Source of the DNA: Isoetes taiwanensis
Lineage: Eukaryota > Streptophyta > Lycopodiopsida > Isoetales > Isoetaceae
DNA: 64,000 nt
Assembly (NCBI GenBank): GCA_021234155.1
Contig: JAJEKV010000025.1
Coordinates: 5,933,310-5,997,309 of the forward strand
Direction: 5' to 3'
In this document: positions 24,685 to 35,975 of the stretch, piece by piece
Position numbering within the stretch: position 1 is the first letter of the stretch
Layout: each line of letters starts with the position of its first letter
Notes under the pieces: model-generated
The model's input: the letters and a program-made list of their open reading frames with translations, nothing else
Told to the model about the DNA's origin: nothing
Databases searched by the model: none
Program-made: the position numbers and the translations under genes

Positions 24685-25440
24685 ATGAAGATCCTCACTT
24701 GGAATGTAAGGGGAATTAAGAGCCCTTTAAAAAGGAGACGAACCATAGCACAGATTAAACATTATAATGCTGACATCATTCTTCTCCAAGAGTTGAAGCT
24801 TCCTACCTTTGCGTGTGGTAACTTGGGGAATTGGATCTACCCTGGATCCTCCTCTATTTGGATTGATTCCTGTGGGGCAAGTGGAGGTTCAGCAATCTTC
24901 TGGAAGGACATTAATCATCATCATTTTCACAATAGTCCTTCCAAAAAGTGGCAATCTGTTACCCTATCTGTGTCTTATTCTTCCTTTGGGATTATTAATA
25001 TTTATGCCTCTACCAACCCTAAAGATAGGGAACCTATTTGGAGGGAGATTAACAACAGGCTTTCTTCTCAAAGTATTGGCAGCTGGATTGTGGCTGGTGA
25101 CTTCAATAATACTCCTTCCTGGGATCTAAAATTGGGGAATAAGATCAAGATGACAAGAGCTGAAAAAAGTAACTGGGATGCTCTTATTTGTGATACTAAT
25201 CTTATTCATATTCCCTCCTCTACTTCCACCTACACTTGGTCTAATAAGCAGAAGGACAATGCAAGGGTTTATTGTACTCTTGATAAATTCTATGTCACCA
25301 ATCCTTCTTCTGCTATGTGGGATAATAGTTATGTTACTAGTGATGAGGGTACTTCTATCTCAGATCATCAGCCTCAATTCCTTCATACCTCTCAGATCAC
25401 TCAGATTCAGAGAACACGTAATATTCCATACAAAATTTAA
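24685..25440 (+). pseudogene. LINE apurinic/apyrimidinic-type endonuclease domain
   Basis: A 251-codon open frame starts MKILTWNVRGIKSP, the classic exonuclease-endonuclease-phosphatase start. It contains ILLQELKLP (catalytic Glu), GDFNNTPSWD (Asp and Asn), YCTLDKFYV and SDHQP (Asp-His dyad). In LINEs this domain nicks the target DNA to prime reverse transcription. The frame closes at 25440; another frame continues for about 45 codons with DKFCSQFRSFYNDL, so a frameshift separates it from what should be the reverse transcriptase, which is absent. Confidence 0.85.
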
Positions 25441-25802
25441 TGCTTCCCTTCTATTATAATGATAAGTTTTGTTCTCAGTTTAGGAGTTTTTATAATGATC
25501 TTGAGGAGAATAATGGTGTGAATAATGATTTTATATCTATGAAAAACTTCTATATTAGCAAGATGCCATATATATAGGGTGCTTCTAAGCACAGACTTGG
25601 CCATGGTAATGCGACATGCAAGTAATAATTTTGTAGTATTCTACCAGAACAGATGCTTCTATAACCCTTTACTGGTCTTTCCTATGCCGCTCCCACATAG
25701 CATGAATTCCAACTAGAATGCCAAGCAGTTTGGTTGATTGTCATGAGCAAACACCCTCCATGGATAAGCAATTATAGATGATGGCACCGGAGTGTCCAAA
25801 GT

Positions 25803-26015
25803 TCAAAGAGCACTGCACTTCTGCCAGCCAACAAGCACACCAAATGTCAGTGAGAATGTATCTAGAAGCAGCTTTGTCGTATCCAAATTCACCAAAGAAG
25901 AAATAAAAAACATAAATGTGTTATCTGCATATGGACACACATTTTGTGAGCCATCTTCCAAAGACAAACCCTGTAGAACACAACAAGATGTCAAACCCCA
26001 AATAGAAACTCTCAT
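25803..26015 (-). pseudogene. LINE reverse transcriptase fragment
   Basis: This 70-codon minus-strand frame contains GLSLEDGSQNV, PYADNTFMFF and FGVLVGWQKCSAL. It matches the plant LINE active-site region, where YADDT is normal; here the second Asp is Asn, which would abolish catalysis. It lies on the strand opposite to the LINE that ends at 25585, so it derives from a different copy. Confidence 0.7.
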
Positions 26016-26578
26016 GGCGTTAATCAGAGATACTTATATGTGGCCCCTTGCATCAAAATAAAATCCTATAATCATTTTTAGCAGCTGCCATTATTGATTT
26101 AGTAGTGCCAAAATAAGTCAATAAAAAAAAAATTGTGCTGGTATATAAGAATATTTTTAAATTAAAAAGATTCCCCTAAATCATTGACCTGTGTTAGCAG
26201 GATGTACAATTGCATGGAGTGAAAGAAGTATGGATCTAGTCGGTGGGCTTAGATGGTAATGTATCTATAGTAAGAAGTTTAAACTCTAAAAGATGGTTCT
26301 ACCTCCATAAACGTGTATTATACGAGCATCTCAGAGGCTACAAGCACGAGGACATACTTATGTACATGACTTTTCTGTAATCCAATCTCTTATGTATCCT
26401 AGGACCTTCATGGCATCTGTAAAATGTAGAATCTGCATAATTCATATGAACGTTATTCTGCAAATTTGGTTGTATTTGTGATTATGAAGAATTCTTTTTT
26501 CTTCTACATAACCATTATGTTCTCCATTTGTTGTATTCTGATAATTAGGTTATTACAATATATTCTGAGCACAAGATA
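26016..26578. other. AT-rich intergenic sequence
   Basis: No gene or repeat is recognised. Confidence 0.3.
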
Positions 26579-27752
26579 CTTAGACATGTCTCTGATTTGT
26601 ACTCTAATTTACCATTTCTTAAAGTGCATGATGCTTTTGGACTTTAACTGTCATACCTTGGATATCAAGTTGCAATGGTTCTCGCGCAATTGCATATTTA
26701 ATTTCTACTCTTTGATGCTAGTCATGTTCCATCCATAATCTATGTTTGTAGAAAATGTCATAATGAAAAGATTAATTGTACTACATGAAGTCCACGTTTG
26801 TCTCAAATCTTTCTTCATAAAGCATTGCCTTTTTAATCAATTGTCACTTAATTTTGGAAGGCATGAGTTCCAAATATATAAATTTGTTTCTGGGTTCATG
26901 GGAGATTTACAATGCATTGATAGAAAGACATGGCCAAAATAGGCATTTGACCACATCCCATATTGCCATTAATGCTCATATGAAAGGAGAAGCATTTGGA
27001 AAAGGCTCAAAAGGATGAAAAACCCAAGGAAGAACTGATTTGACTACTTTCTTGTCTAAATGAATACACGAACCAAGAGATTATTTGAGAAGGCGTAAAC
27101 AAGGAGACTCATCTTTGCCAGCCTCCAAATGTATTTTTAGATGAGGACCTTGCTCTACAATAAGAAGTCTATCATACCCATGCCACCAGCCAATTTGGGA
27201 TAAATGCCTTAAACCAAGTCACCTTAACTACAACACCCTCCTTAGTGCCAACCCATATGAAATTCCGGACTATTGCAATGAGCTCATGTACTTTGACCTG
27301 TGGGGCTAACAAGGAAGCCATATAAATATGGGTACTGTTGAAAAGTGATTTGTCCATTGTGATACAACCAGCGAGAGATAACTTTGCAGTTGACTACTAA
27401 AATGTGTTTCCTCCAAATCTTCAATAATTTCTTTCCATGCTGCTCCCTAAGTTTCACAACAGATTAGAAGAGTTCCTATTTAGTGGAGCACCATTACGAG
27501 CAATGGAATGTTTAAATGGATGTACAATATCATGTTTGTCGAATTTGCACATTCATCAATCACCAATTGGTGAGACATGGCACCATATCGTTTTTATGCG
27601 AAATGTGCCATTTAGCCTTATGCTCTTATAGGCTTATATGCACAAAAATGGACAAATATTACATTAAAAATCATGCTATTGTGATTGTTTAGTTGAGCAC
27701 GAAAAGATAGAATTTGAAGGTGGAAACCATGATAAGGTTGTTACAAAGTTCG
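26579..27752 (-). mobile_element. Dispersed LINE-tail repeat, copy A
   Basis: This segment is strongly similar along its length to 41759-43033. On the minus strand it retains IRNFIW-type sequence: NFIWVGTKEGVVVKVTWF, the region of plant LINE proteins downstream of the reverse transcriptase. Its right end abuts the chromovirus fragment exactly where the shared sequence stops (about 27752). Confidence 0.75.
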
Positions 27753-30077
27753 GACTTTATGCCAAGCTGGAGAAATGTCAATTGAGCAGGATAATATTGA
27801 GTTTCTTGGATATTGCGTCACACCTCAGATTGTTTCCATGGATCTAGAAAAGGTCAGCACAATTTTTCATTGGAAAACACCTTCCTCAGTTAAAAATGTA
27901 CAGTGCTTCTTGGGATTTGCCATTTTTTTATCACTCATCAAGAAGTATTCAGATATTGTCTTGCCTTTGACACGTCTCACCAGGAAGGATGTCCCTTTTG
28001 AGTGGACGATTGAAGTAGAATCAGCATTCATCACTTCAAGCATGCCTTTACAGTAGCACCTGTTCTTGCACACTCGGATCCTTCGCGTTCCTATATTCCC
28101 GAAGCTGATGCGTCAGATTTTGTTTTTGGCAGCACCTTGTCACAAGAGGGGGATGATCATGAGCTGCACCCTATCACCTATCATTCTCGAAAGTTCCAGG
28201 CTTTTGAAATCAACTACCCTATTTACTATAAGGAACTTTTGGTGATCGTTGACTCTTTTCAGGAGTGGCGATGATTTCTTGAAGGTTCTCCTCATAAGGT
28301 GACTGTGTATACGGACCGTCGCAACCTGGAATATTTTCAGTCTGCTCGAGTTCTTAATCGTCACCAGACTCGATGGTATACACAGGTGATGCTATCCTGT
28401 TTTGATTTCGTCATCAAATTTTGGTCTGGCACACCTCAGGGGAAACCAGATGCTCTTTCTCGCAGATCCTATTTCAAACCTAAGGCGGTGGAGCCACATT
28501 TGATCAACAATCACAGGTTATTCTAGGACCTTATTGTCTCCAGTTTATGGCCATCACCTTCTTTGAAAGGCCTCATGATACATCCTTATTGGAGTCTGTT
28601 CGAGTATCTCTTCTTTTTGATCCTTTGGCACAGGATGTATTTTCACATCTTGGCTCAGCATCATCTTCCCGACAAATGCGGTTGGACTATGATCATTTTG
28701 AGGCTCAAAATGGACGTTTGTTTCGTGACGGACTTCTGTATATTCCGGATGGTGCTCCCTGACTTCAAGTCCTGCAGTCCTGTCATGATTCTCCTCTCGC
28801 CGGCCATTTTAGGATTGCCAAGACTTTGGAACTCGTTGCTCGAGATTATTGGTGGCTAGGTCTCCACCGCACTGTTGAGACTTTTGTACGCTCATGTGAT
28901 ATTTGTTGTCGTGCAAAAGCTCCCAAGCACCGTCCACATGGGCTGCTTCTGTCTTTACCAGTTTCAGTTGGTCCTTGGAAGAGCATTTCAATAGATTTCA
29001 TTGTCGAGCTTCCATCCTCCTAGGGCCGTGACGCCATCCTTGTTGTCATTGACCATTTTTCCAAGATGATGCATTTCATTCCTTGCAGTAATTCAATCTC
29101 CAGTGAAGCCACGATTGTTCTCTTGCTTCGAGAGGTGGTTTGACTCCATGGCTCATCAGATACCATTGTTAGTGGCCGTGGCCCCCAGTTTATTGCCGGT
29201 TTTTGGAAGCGTCTTTTGCAACTCTTGCATGTGAAATATGCGCTCTCTTCCAGACATCATCCAGAGACCAATCGGCAAGTGGAGTGCACTAATCAAACAC
29301 TTGAGCAGTATTTGCGATGCTTCATCAATTATCAGCAGGATGACAGGGTTGATTGGTTACCCCTGACAGAATTTGCTTACAATAATTCTGTCCATGCTTC
29401 CACGGGCCAGACACTGTTCTTTATTAATTTTGGCATGCATCCCCAGTAGTCCTTCATTGCTCCTGGACAGTGCCGAGGACAGACTCGAGAAGCTCCAGAT
29501 ATGCTCCAAGATGATCTTCAGCACCATCTCCTCCAGGCCCAAGCACATTATCATCATCATACATATCAGCACTGCCAAGATGATCCTCCTTTTGCAGTTG
29601 GTGATCTTGTTTGGCTCTTGTGTCAGGATTTGTCGACATCCCGTCCTTGTAACAAGCTCAACTATAAGTGCTTGGGTCCCTATCGGATCATTGAACGAAT
29701 CGGTGATGCTGCTTTCTGTCTGGAGCTCCCGCCGTCAGTTCGACTTCACCCAGTGTTCCATGTGTCTTTGTTGGAACCCTATATGGCGAATGCATTTCCA
29801 AATTGAGTACCTCCACCTCCACCACCAGTGGAAATTGATGATCATGAGGAGTTCGAGGTTCGAGAGATTCTGAACTCCAAGTTTCTTCGTCAGCGATTGT
29901 ATTACTTGGTCGATTGGGAAGGATACTCACTAAGGGATAGAATCTGGGAGCCTATCGAGAATCTGACTAATGTTTCTGATAAAATTGCAGAGTTTCACGG
30001 ATGTTACCCGGATAAACCAAGTTTGAGTACTCCGGCCCCAACTCCGAAGATCCATTGCCATCATAGGAGGGGGATGG
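27753..30077 (+). mobile_element. Ty3/gypsy chromovirus pol fragment, 5'-truncated
   Basis: Domains in order: end of reverse transcriptase (YAKLEKC, IEFLGYCVT, FLGFAIF), RNase H (VTVYTDRRNLEYF, KPDALSRRS), integrase zinc finger (GHFRIAKTLELVARDYWW and CDICCRAKAP), integrase core (SISIDFIVELP, GRGPQFIAGFWKR, TNRQVECTNQTLEQYL), GPY-like segment (KCLGPYRIIERIGDAAFCL), and a C-terminal chromodomain (YYLVDWEGYSLRDRIWEPIE). From 28547 to 30082 one frame is kept and is broken only by stops at 28760, 29021, 29141, 29447 and 29804. The second catalytic Asp of integrase is Gly (29174-29176). Gag, protease and most of the reverse transcriptase are missing. Chromodomains of this type guide integration into heterochromatin. 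Confidence 0.9.
30065..30077 (+). other. Polypurine tract of the chromovirus
   Basis: The run AGGAGGGGGATGG directly precedes TGTGACAAC, the probable start of the 3' LTR. This is the expected position of the primer for plus-strand DNA synthesis. Confidence 0.65.
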
Positions 30078-30740
30078 TGTGACAACTATACGGATATTCG
30101 TATCATACGAACATTATACTCGTATATACAAAAAATGGTCGTCACACAGATGCAAAAGGATAGTTGCACAAGACAAGGTTTGAACTTGCAACCTTTTGCA
30201 AGTTACATACCTTTGCTAAGTGCACTACCAATCCCGGTTGAAAATATTCCCTCACGTCTTTCTCATTTATGGGGCTGTTTCCAGGAGGTTCTATAAAATT
30301 ATAGAACCTATATGCATGCGCAACACTTGGCATGATCTCATCCATTGGAGTGGCGCAATCCTGGCCATTGGCCTAGATATATAAGGAGGCACCTCCTTCT
30401 TGTCAAAGCATTCCGGTTCAATGCTAGTGTTGAGTCTTCTAGGCATCTGTCTTGTATTCTTGCTTGCCTTCGGGCCATTGTACTCTTGATTCTTGTTCAT
30501 ATATTAGATTCTTCGCCGATCTTGGTGCATTTCCTCCATATTTCTTGCGTATTTTTGGGTTGTACCTAGGGGGAAGCCCTGGTCTACGTAGGTTTATGGC
30601 ATATTCCAGGTATACACCAGTATATGCCAGGAATATGCCAATGACTGCTTCAAACTTGCTATCGGGTGTAAATTGGCGGTGGCTGCTGTTGTTGAGTAGC
30701 CACTTTCGAAACCGGCTAACCAGTTTGTGGTCGATGCTCT
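30078..30740 (+). mobile_element. 3' LTR of the chromovirus (right end uncertain)
   Basis: It starts with TGTGACAAC after the polypurine tract. A TATA-like TATATAAGG lies at about 30377. The sequence at 30530-30655 recurs at 36455-36600, supporting repeat nature. I could not fix the CA end. Confidence 0.55.
30155..30241 (-). repeat. tRNA-like segment within the LTR
   Basis: On the minus strand, GGTAGTGCACTTAGC resembles a box A/D-arm, and GCAAGTTCAAACCTTGT folds as a T-arm with loop TTCAAAC and five paired bases (box B). The 5' acceptor and D-stem do not pair, so it is not a functional tRNA. It could be a SINE or a chance tRNA-like motif. Confidence 0.35.
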
Positions 30741-31135
30741 AGCTTTGTTGTGGGTTGTTGCACAATTGGTTTTTGCGAGATTCTATGTGCCTTTATTTCA
30801 TCGTAAGCTATAATAGAATAAAGCTTTGGGTCTTAAATTCTTGTTATTGTTAGAAACATGTGAAAGGTATTTATGTTTGTTTATTGGTGCATCGTGTAGT
30901 GTATATTTTACCTGCTAGAATCAGAGCTTGATTCTTTTACTAGATGGATAAGTTGTATACCATAGTGTAGTGAGGTGCATCTTGGATATGTTTTAGTGTT
31001 CGTACTTTTGTGACAATTGATACTTTATCTTTGGTGTATAAGTAATTTATTCAAACCTTATGTTGTGCAGCGCAGGCCGTGATCATGCAAGCAAAATACT
31101 GTTTGGAGATAAAGTGAGCAAATGGGAATGCAAAT
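30741..31135. other. Sequence between the LTR and the BAHD pseudogene
   Basis: No gene is supported. It may contain the end of the LTR and the degraded 5' part of the BAHD gene. Confidence 0.3.
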
Positions 31136-32119
31136 CCAACTCCGGCGACTTGCACATACTTTGGAGATGTCATTTAATCCTTCTTCTCTATTGCTTGATT
31201 CGATCCCTATAAATCGTGGAGTTCCCGAGCTGTTGCTTATCCAGGTAAGGTTTTAATTTTGCATCTAGTGGAGTAAGTGGCAGGAAAGAGGAAGGAATGT
31301 GTGTATGAACGCTAAAATATGTCTTTAGTCATATGTTTGATGATCTTCATTCGATTATGGAAACTACAGGTAACGAAATTTACATGTGGAGGTATACCCA
31401 TTGGAGTTGCAAGGCAGCATCAAATAACAGATGGAAAAGCTGTTGCTGCTTTTATGAATGCATGGGCGCATTGTTAGGGGCGAAGATATTGCGAATCCGC
31501 CGTAGCATGACAGATCTGAGCTGATGGATAAAGATCCACCACCGCCAAAGTTTGAACACTTAGAATACAGAAGACCACCTCCAAAAGATAATGCAGTCCA
31601 GCCTGAGTACCCTCCCTTACCAGTTAAGAAACTTCATTTGACATGTTGAAGAAGATAAAAAACAAGGCTGCCAAAATAGGGGATGATCAGAAGGAGATTA
31701 TTCGACATTTGTAAGTCTGACAGCACACTTGTGGAAGTGCATACCCATTGCTAGGGGGTAGATGAAGATGTTGAAACAAAATTGCTTGTTGCTGCCAATG
31801 GAAGAAAAAGGTTGGTACCTCCCGTGCCTGATGACTATTTTGGCAATATTGTTTTCCATTCTTGCACATATGTAGATGCAGGAGATCTTGTCAAACAGCC
31901 ATTTTCTTTTGCTTCTGGACTTCTTCACAAAGCGATCAAACGTATCAACAATAACTGCATGCGATTTGCCTTAAGTCGCATTTAATTAAATTGGGTCAAA
32001 TCTCGAAATTTGGGACTCAGACTGAAAATGGGACTCATACTTTTTTTTTTTTTTTTTTGAATTGAGTGCTTGAATAGAATTTTGTCTTAATAAAACAACA
32101 ATAACATTTACAAACAACA

Positions 32120-32375
32120 AACCGAGAAAAGAAGGGGAGATGGTGAGAAGGTTTGAAGGGGGTCGGAGGGTGGGCAAGAGGCAACTAGAGAGGGGGAGGA
32201 GGATGGGCAAGAGGCAATTGAGGGGGGGAGGGGGATGGGAAAGAGGCAACTTGAAAGGGGAGGAGGATGGGAAAGAGGATGGGCAAGAGGCAACTGGGGA
32301 GGGGCAAAGAAAAGGGGAGGAGGATGGGCAAAGGGGCAAATGGGAAGGGGAGAGAAAGGGCAAAGGGCAACATTT
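32120..32375. repeat. Purine-rich G-repeat minisatellite
   Basis: About 30-bp units containing GGGGAGGAGGATGGGCAAG and AGGCAACT recur about seven times, almost all purine on the plus strand. Reading frames across it are by-products. Such tracts can form triplex (H-DNA) or G-quadruplex structures. Confidence 0.75.
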
Positions 32376-33079
32376 AGTAATTATAATCAATATAATTATA
32401 ATAATCAATATAATTAACAAATTTAATTAACATTATTATAATTAATTAAAAAAAACAATATATATAATGAATCAGAAAATAATAGGCTAGGTTGATTTCT
32501 CGACTAGTGGGGCGAGAAGCTGCCCACAAAATCAGACTAAAAAAACTGCCAGGGAGGATTGCTTGTCTACCAGGGAGGATTCTTAACGGAAAATATTTTT
32601 GCAAGACGGAGAATGGATGGGGGCTATCGGCTATGGCGGAAATTCTTGCCTGAACGGCTATGGTGGGCGCTTTTCTTCCTGAACGGAGCAATTTCTTGCC
32701 CCATAAAACCTCTATCTCTATAGGCCGAAGCCTATACTCTGATACTCATGTTCTTCACGCCTCCTTCTCTTCCCGCAGGATCTATCCAGCTCAGACCTCC
32801 ATATCTTCAGGATTATGCTGCTGTCTCCAGCTATGGAGAGCCTTTTTGGGTTCTGCTTCTGCATAGTTATCCCAATTTCGGCTGAGGAAAACACATTCAA
32901 AAGCGCCCAGAAGCTTCTAGTTCTTGTATCCTCAGTTTTATTTACATATCGGCCTTCTAGATCTTTGGTCATTTTGGTTGCTTTTCCTCCTTTCTATGTA
33001 CAGCATTGCCCATCCTCGCGTGATGCTCCTAAAGAGCCCAGTCCGACCTCTGGGCTTACTTTAGGCTGAGCATGGCAGT

Positions 33080-33560
33080 AAATCCGGCAGCTCTTTGCTG
33101 CTTCAAACTCTCTTTGAGCTTCAATATGGGAAATCCGGCAGCTCTTTGCTGCTTCAAACTCCCTTTGAGCTACAATGCTTCGTGTACGAAAACAAGACTT
33201 CTTGATAGACACCGACCTATTAATGTGGCCAAATATTCTTTGAAAAGATGTGGAATGGGTGAGATGCGGAATGATCCGATCAATAGGAGCCTCCACAAAC
33301 ATGTCTGCGAATCAAAGAATGCAAATAAATTATGTTGTGATGAGAGAAAGGGGAATAAGGAGGCATACCTGTGGCTAAATTGGTGGTCGTAAGGCCGGAT
33401 ACAGAGCACGCCATGGAACTCTGCTCTTGTTGCAACAACGATTTGTGGATAAGAAATAGTTTAAATTTATTGTGGAGATATGGAGCCAATGCTCGCATTC
33501 AATCTGCTTCAAACTCCCTTTGAGCTTCAATCTGGGAAACTCCCTTTGGCAGCAAATCCG
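33080..33560. repeat. Short repeats around AATCCGGCAGCTCTTTGCTG
   Basis: A 51-bp unit is tandem at 33080 and 33131, and partial copies (GCTTCAAACTCCCTTTGAGC) recur at about 33506-33580. The region between has only short unsupported frames. Confidence 0.65.
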
Positions 33561-34493
33561 GTAGCTCTTTGAGCTTCAAACTCCCAAATCGGTCACTTGG
33601 AGCTCCACTGCGGCAGCAATCAGCAATCAGGTCCTTTGCTCTGCATTTTTGGATCTCGACTCTCCATAGCTGTGAAGCTTTTGGTTGCGGGTCAATTTCG
33701 GTGGGAGCTATGGCTATGGGAGCTTCTTCCGGAAACAAAGAGTCCAAGTGGTACAAAGGATCTTCGTCTCAAAGGTATGTACCAAATTTTAAAATTCAAG
33801 CATGGGCGTGAAAAAAAGGGCGGGGTATTAGAAAAAAACAAGACAAAATAATACGTTGAAAAAGAAGGTGTAAAATAAATGATTTTAAAATTCAAGCATG
33901 GGCGGGAAAAAAAGGCGAGGTATTAGAAAAAAACGGGGTAAAATAATACGTTGAAAAAGAAAGTGTAAAATAAATGCTAATAATATAGGATTATATTTTG
34001 ACGTGTCCCCAATTTCTCCTTTTATGTGTGTGCTACTATGTTCACACGTTAAACATTATGTTGCCATGGTGCACGTTTTCTAGGTATATATTCTTATTCT
34101 AAGGTAAAAATTTAACTTTGCGAAGATCATGATATATTTTACACCTTGTTTAACCCATTTTGAAGGTTCAAGACACAAAATGGGGACAAGTACATATTAA
34201 TAGGTCTAATGCATATTAATAGATTTAATGCATAGGTCTAATAGGCTCTCATAGGTTTAATAAAATAGAATATGATTTTATCGTCCACGGAGAATAGGTC
34301 TAATAGGCTCTCATAGATTTAATGCACATGTTTACATTGGTTTAATCATTTCAATGTGCTTTCATAGGTATGTTACATAAATTTACATATTTATAATGTA
34401 TATATAGCTTTCATAGGTTTAATGCATAGGTTTAGATTGGTTTAGATTGCGAGTCGAAAAAGGCTCTCAGACTTGCGTTTTTCACTCTGAGCT

Positions 34494-35067
34494 GCCTTTC
34501 TCGACTCGCGAGTCGAGAAAGGCCATTAGAGGGGCCTTGAGGGTCTTTCTCGACTCGCGAGTTGAGAAAGGCCCTCAAAAAACTTTTTTTTTTCTAGTTT
34601 AAAAAAAAGGGAAAAAAAAAGTTTTTTTTTGGGCTCTGAGCTACGTTTCTCGACTCGCGAGTTGAGAAAGGTGGTCGAGGGGCCTTGAGGGTCTTTCTCG
34701 ACTCGCGAGTCGAGAAAGGTCCTCAACAAGTTTTTTTTTTTTTGTTTTTTTTTTCCTACACGCCTGCCTTTTGCACAGAATTGGCCACAGATCTGTGTTT
34801 TTCACTCTGAGTTGTCTTTCTCGACTCGCGAGTCGAGAAAGACCCTCAGACTTGCGTTTTTGCTCTGAGCCACTTTTCTCGAATCGCGAGTCGAGAAAGG
34901 CCATCAGAGGAGCCTTGAGGGCCTTTCTCGACTCTTTCTCGATTCGCAAGTCGAGAAAAGTGGCTCGAGCTTAAAACGCGAAGTTCGAGGGTCTTTTCGA
35001 CCGCGAAGTCGAGAAAGGTTTCGAAAGACGTTTTCTGACCTTTCTCGACTCGCGAGTCGAGAAAGGG
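34494..35067. repeat. Array of about nine palindromes centred on CTCGACTCGCGAGTCGAG
   Basis: The core is a perfect palindrome of up to 24 bp, TTTCTCGACTCG followed by its complement. Copies sit at about 34494, 34544, 34644, 34692, 34816, 34873, 34930, 34988 and 35040; some have one or two changes. Flanks such as AGGCCCTCAGA and CTCTGAGC also repeat, so the array grew by duplication. A partial copy lies at 35513, and a related palindrome half at 52030. Confidence 0.9.
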
Positions 35068-35975
35068 CCTCAGACCTACATTCTTCAGAAATGGCCCTTA
35101 GAATTGGTTGTCTTCTTATTTGTATTGTCTGTAGCATCACTTGCATTAACTTGATTTTGCCTTTCCTGGTAGATCGCGAACAGAAAGGACATGATCGGGA
35201 GCCATGGAAAGACCCGTTCATTGAGAAAAGAGGACGAGAAGAGGTTGGTGACATGCATTGGTCAGGCTAGCGTGTTCAGATTTCTATTCTCTTCAAGTTG
35301 CTCTTGCGACTTGGAACACCCCAGACCTTTCTCTGCATGCTGTTCCCAGTAGGTGGTCTGTGTGCGAAGATGATGTAATATTTGTGTCGTGGTATCTTCA
35401 ACCATTGTAAAATACAATGTAATAAAATTATTTATGAATAAAAATTCATGGCAGATCAGCACTTTGTTTACAGAGAGATAGCATTTTCATTGGTTTTAGT
35501 TGCGCTCTTTATCTTCTCGACTCGCTAATCTAGAAACATAGATCACGTAATTTTCCTTAACATTTTTTTCACAAAGGAAAACAGGCATCTTCTAAAGCAA
35601 TAATGCGGTTTTAAAAGTTTCCCTCATCCTTTTCGTGTAAAATAACAGGGTTCCAAAAAAAAATGGGAATGGAATGAGACCCACTTTAATTAAATACGAC
35701 TTCCTTGGATTTTGTTGAATTACAACACAAAAATCCCATGCAAATTTCTAGAAACAACAAGACTGTGCTAAGTCCCAACTTGTTTGTCACTAGTTGGGTC
35801 CAAAGACCTCTTTATGGACTTGATTTTGGATATGGAATCCCCATTTTTGCAGGTGGGGCATATATCCCATCTCGTCATTCTTCCTTCTTACACTTACGAT
35901 GGAAGCATAGATGTAATGGCATGTCTGTTCGCCCCAGACATGGAAAAGCTGGAATCTATCTGCCATGAAGTTTGA

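Larger units (their letters stand above)
22195..25585 (+). mobile_element. LINE (plant L1-like) lacking reverse transcriptase
   Basis: The left two-thirds encodes an ORF1-like gag protein in shifted frames, the right end an apurinic endonuclease. The sequence stops being LINE-like at about 25585, before any reverse transcriptase motif. This is unusual, since LINEs normally lose their 5' end during target-primed integration. I found no poly-A tail or target duplication, so the loss of the 3' half probably happened later. Confidence 0.7.
31973..35702. mobile_element. 3,730-bp non-autonomous TIR element inserted in the BAHD gene
   Basis: The ends are inverted repeats of 25 bp with two mismatches (positions 7 and 19). 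They begin AAGTCG, end CGACTT, and share the core TTTAATTAAA. CCTT flanks both sides (31969-31972 and 35703-35706); removing the element plus one CCTT joins the BAHD reading frame exactly (FALDFVE). A 4-bp target duplication excludes typical hAT, Mutator, PIF and mariner elements. No transposase is visible inside. It contains a T18 tract at about 32041, a G-rich minisatellite, short repeats at 33.08-33.56 kb and a palindrome array at 34.5-35.07 kb. Confidence 0.85.
31136..35975 (+). pseudogene. BAHD acyltransferase (HCT-like), split by a transposon
   Basis: BAHD enzymes transfer acyl groups from CoA to alcohols or amines. Exon 1 is a remnant ending ...GVPELLLIQ at 31244. A GT-AG intron (31245-31369) sits at the position usual for the family, and exon 2 opens with VTKFTCGGIPIGVARQHQIT, which holds the catalytic HxxxD motif (HQITD). 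After it come IVRGEDIANPP, HDRSELMDKDPPPPKFEHLE, FVSLTAHLWKC, and DYFGNIVFHS...AGDLV. Coding stops at 31972 and resumes at 35703 after a 3.73-kb insertion with ALDFVELQ, PNLFVTSWVQRPLYGLDFGY (the DFGWG motif, here DFGYG), and MEKLESICHEV at the C-terminus. Lesions: frameshifts near 31482, 31635, 31700, 31748 and about 35860; TAG at 31503. The 5' part is largely lost. Confidence 0.85.

Noticed and set aside
24809-25459. Overlapping frames over the LINE endonuclease
   Set aside because: They are shadows of the endonuclease frame, which carries all conserved motifs.
31986-32430. Proline/serine- or glycine/arginine-rich open frames on both strands
   Set aside because: They reflect the purine-rich minisatellite, and both strands are open for compositional reasons.
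34494-35067. CRISPR-like spaced repeats
   Set aside because: Repeats are palindromes with related, not unique, spacers in a plant nuclear context; no cas genes.
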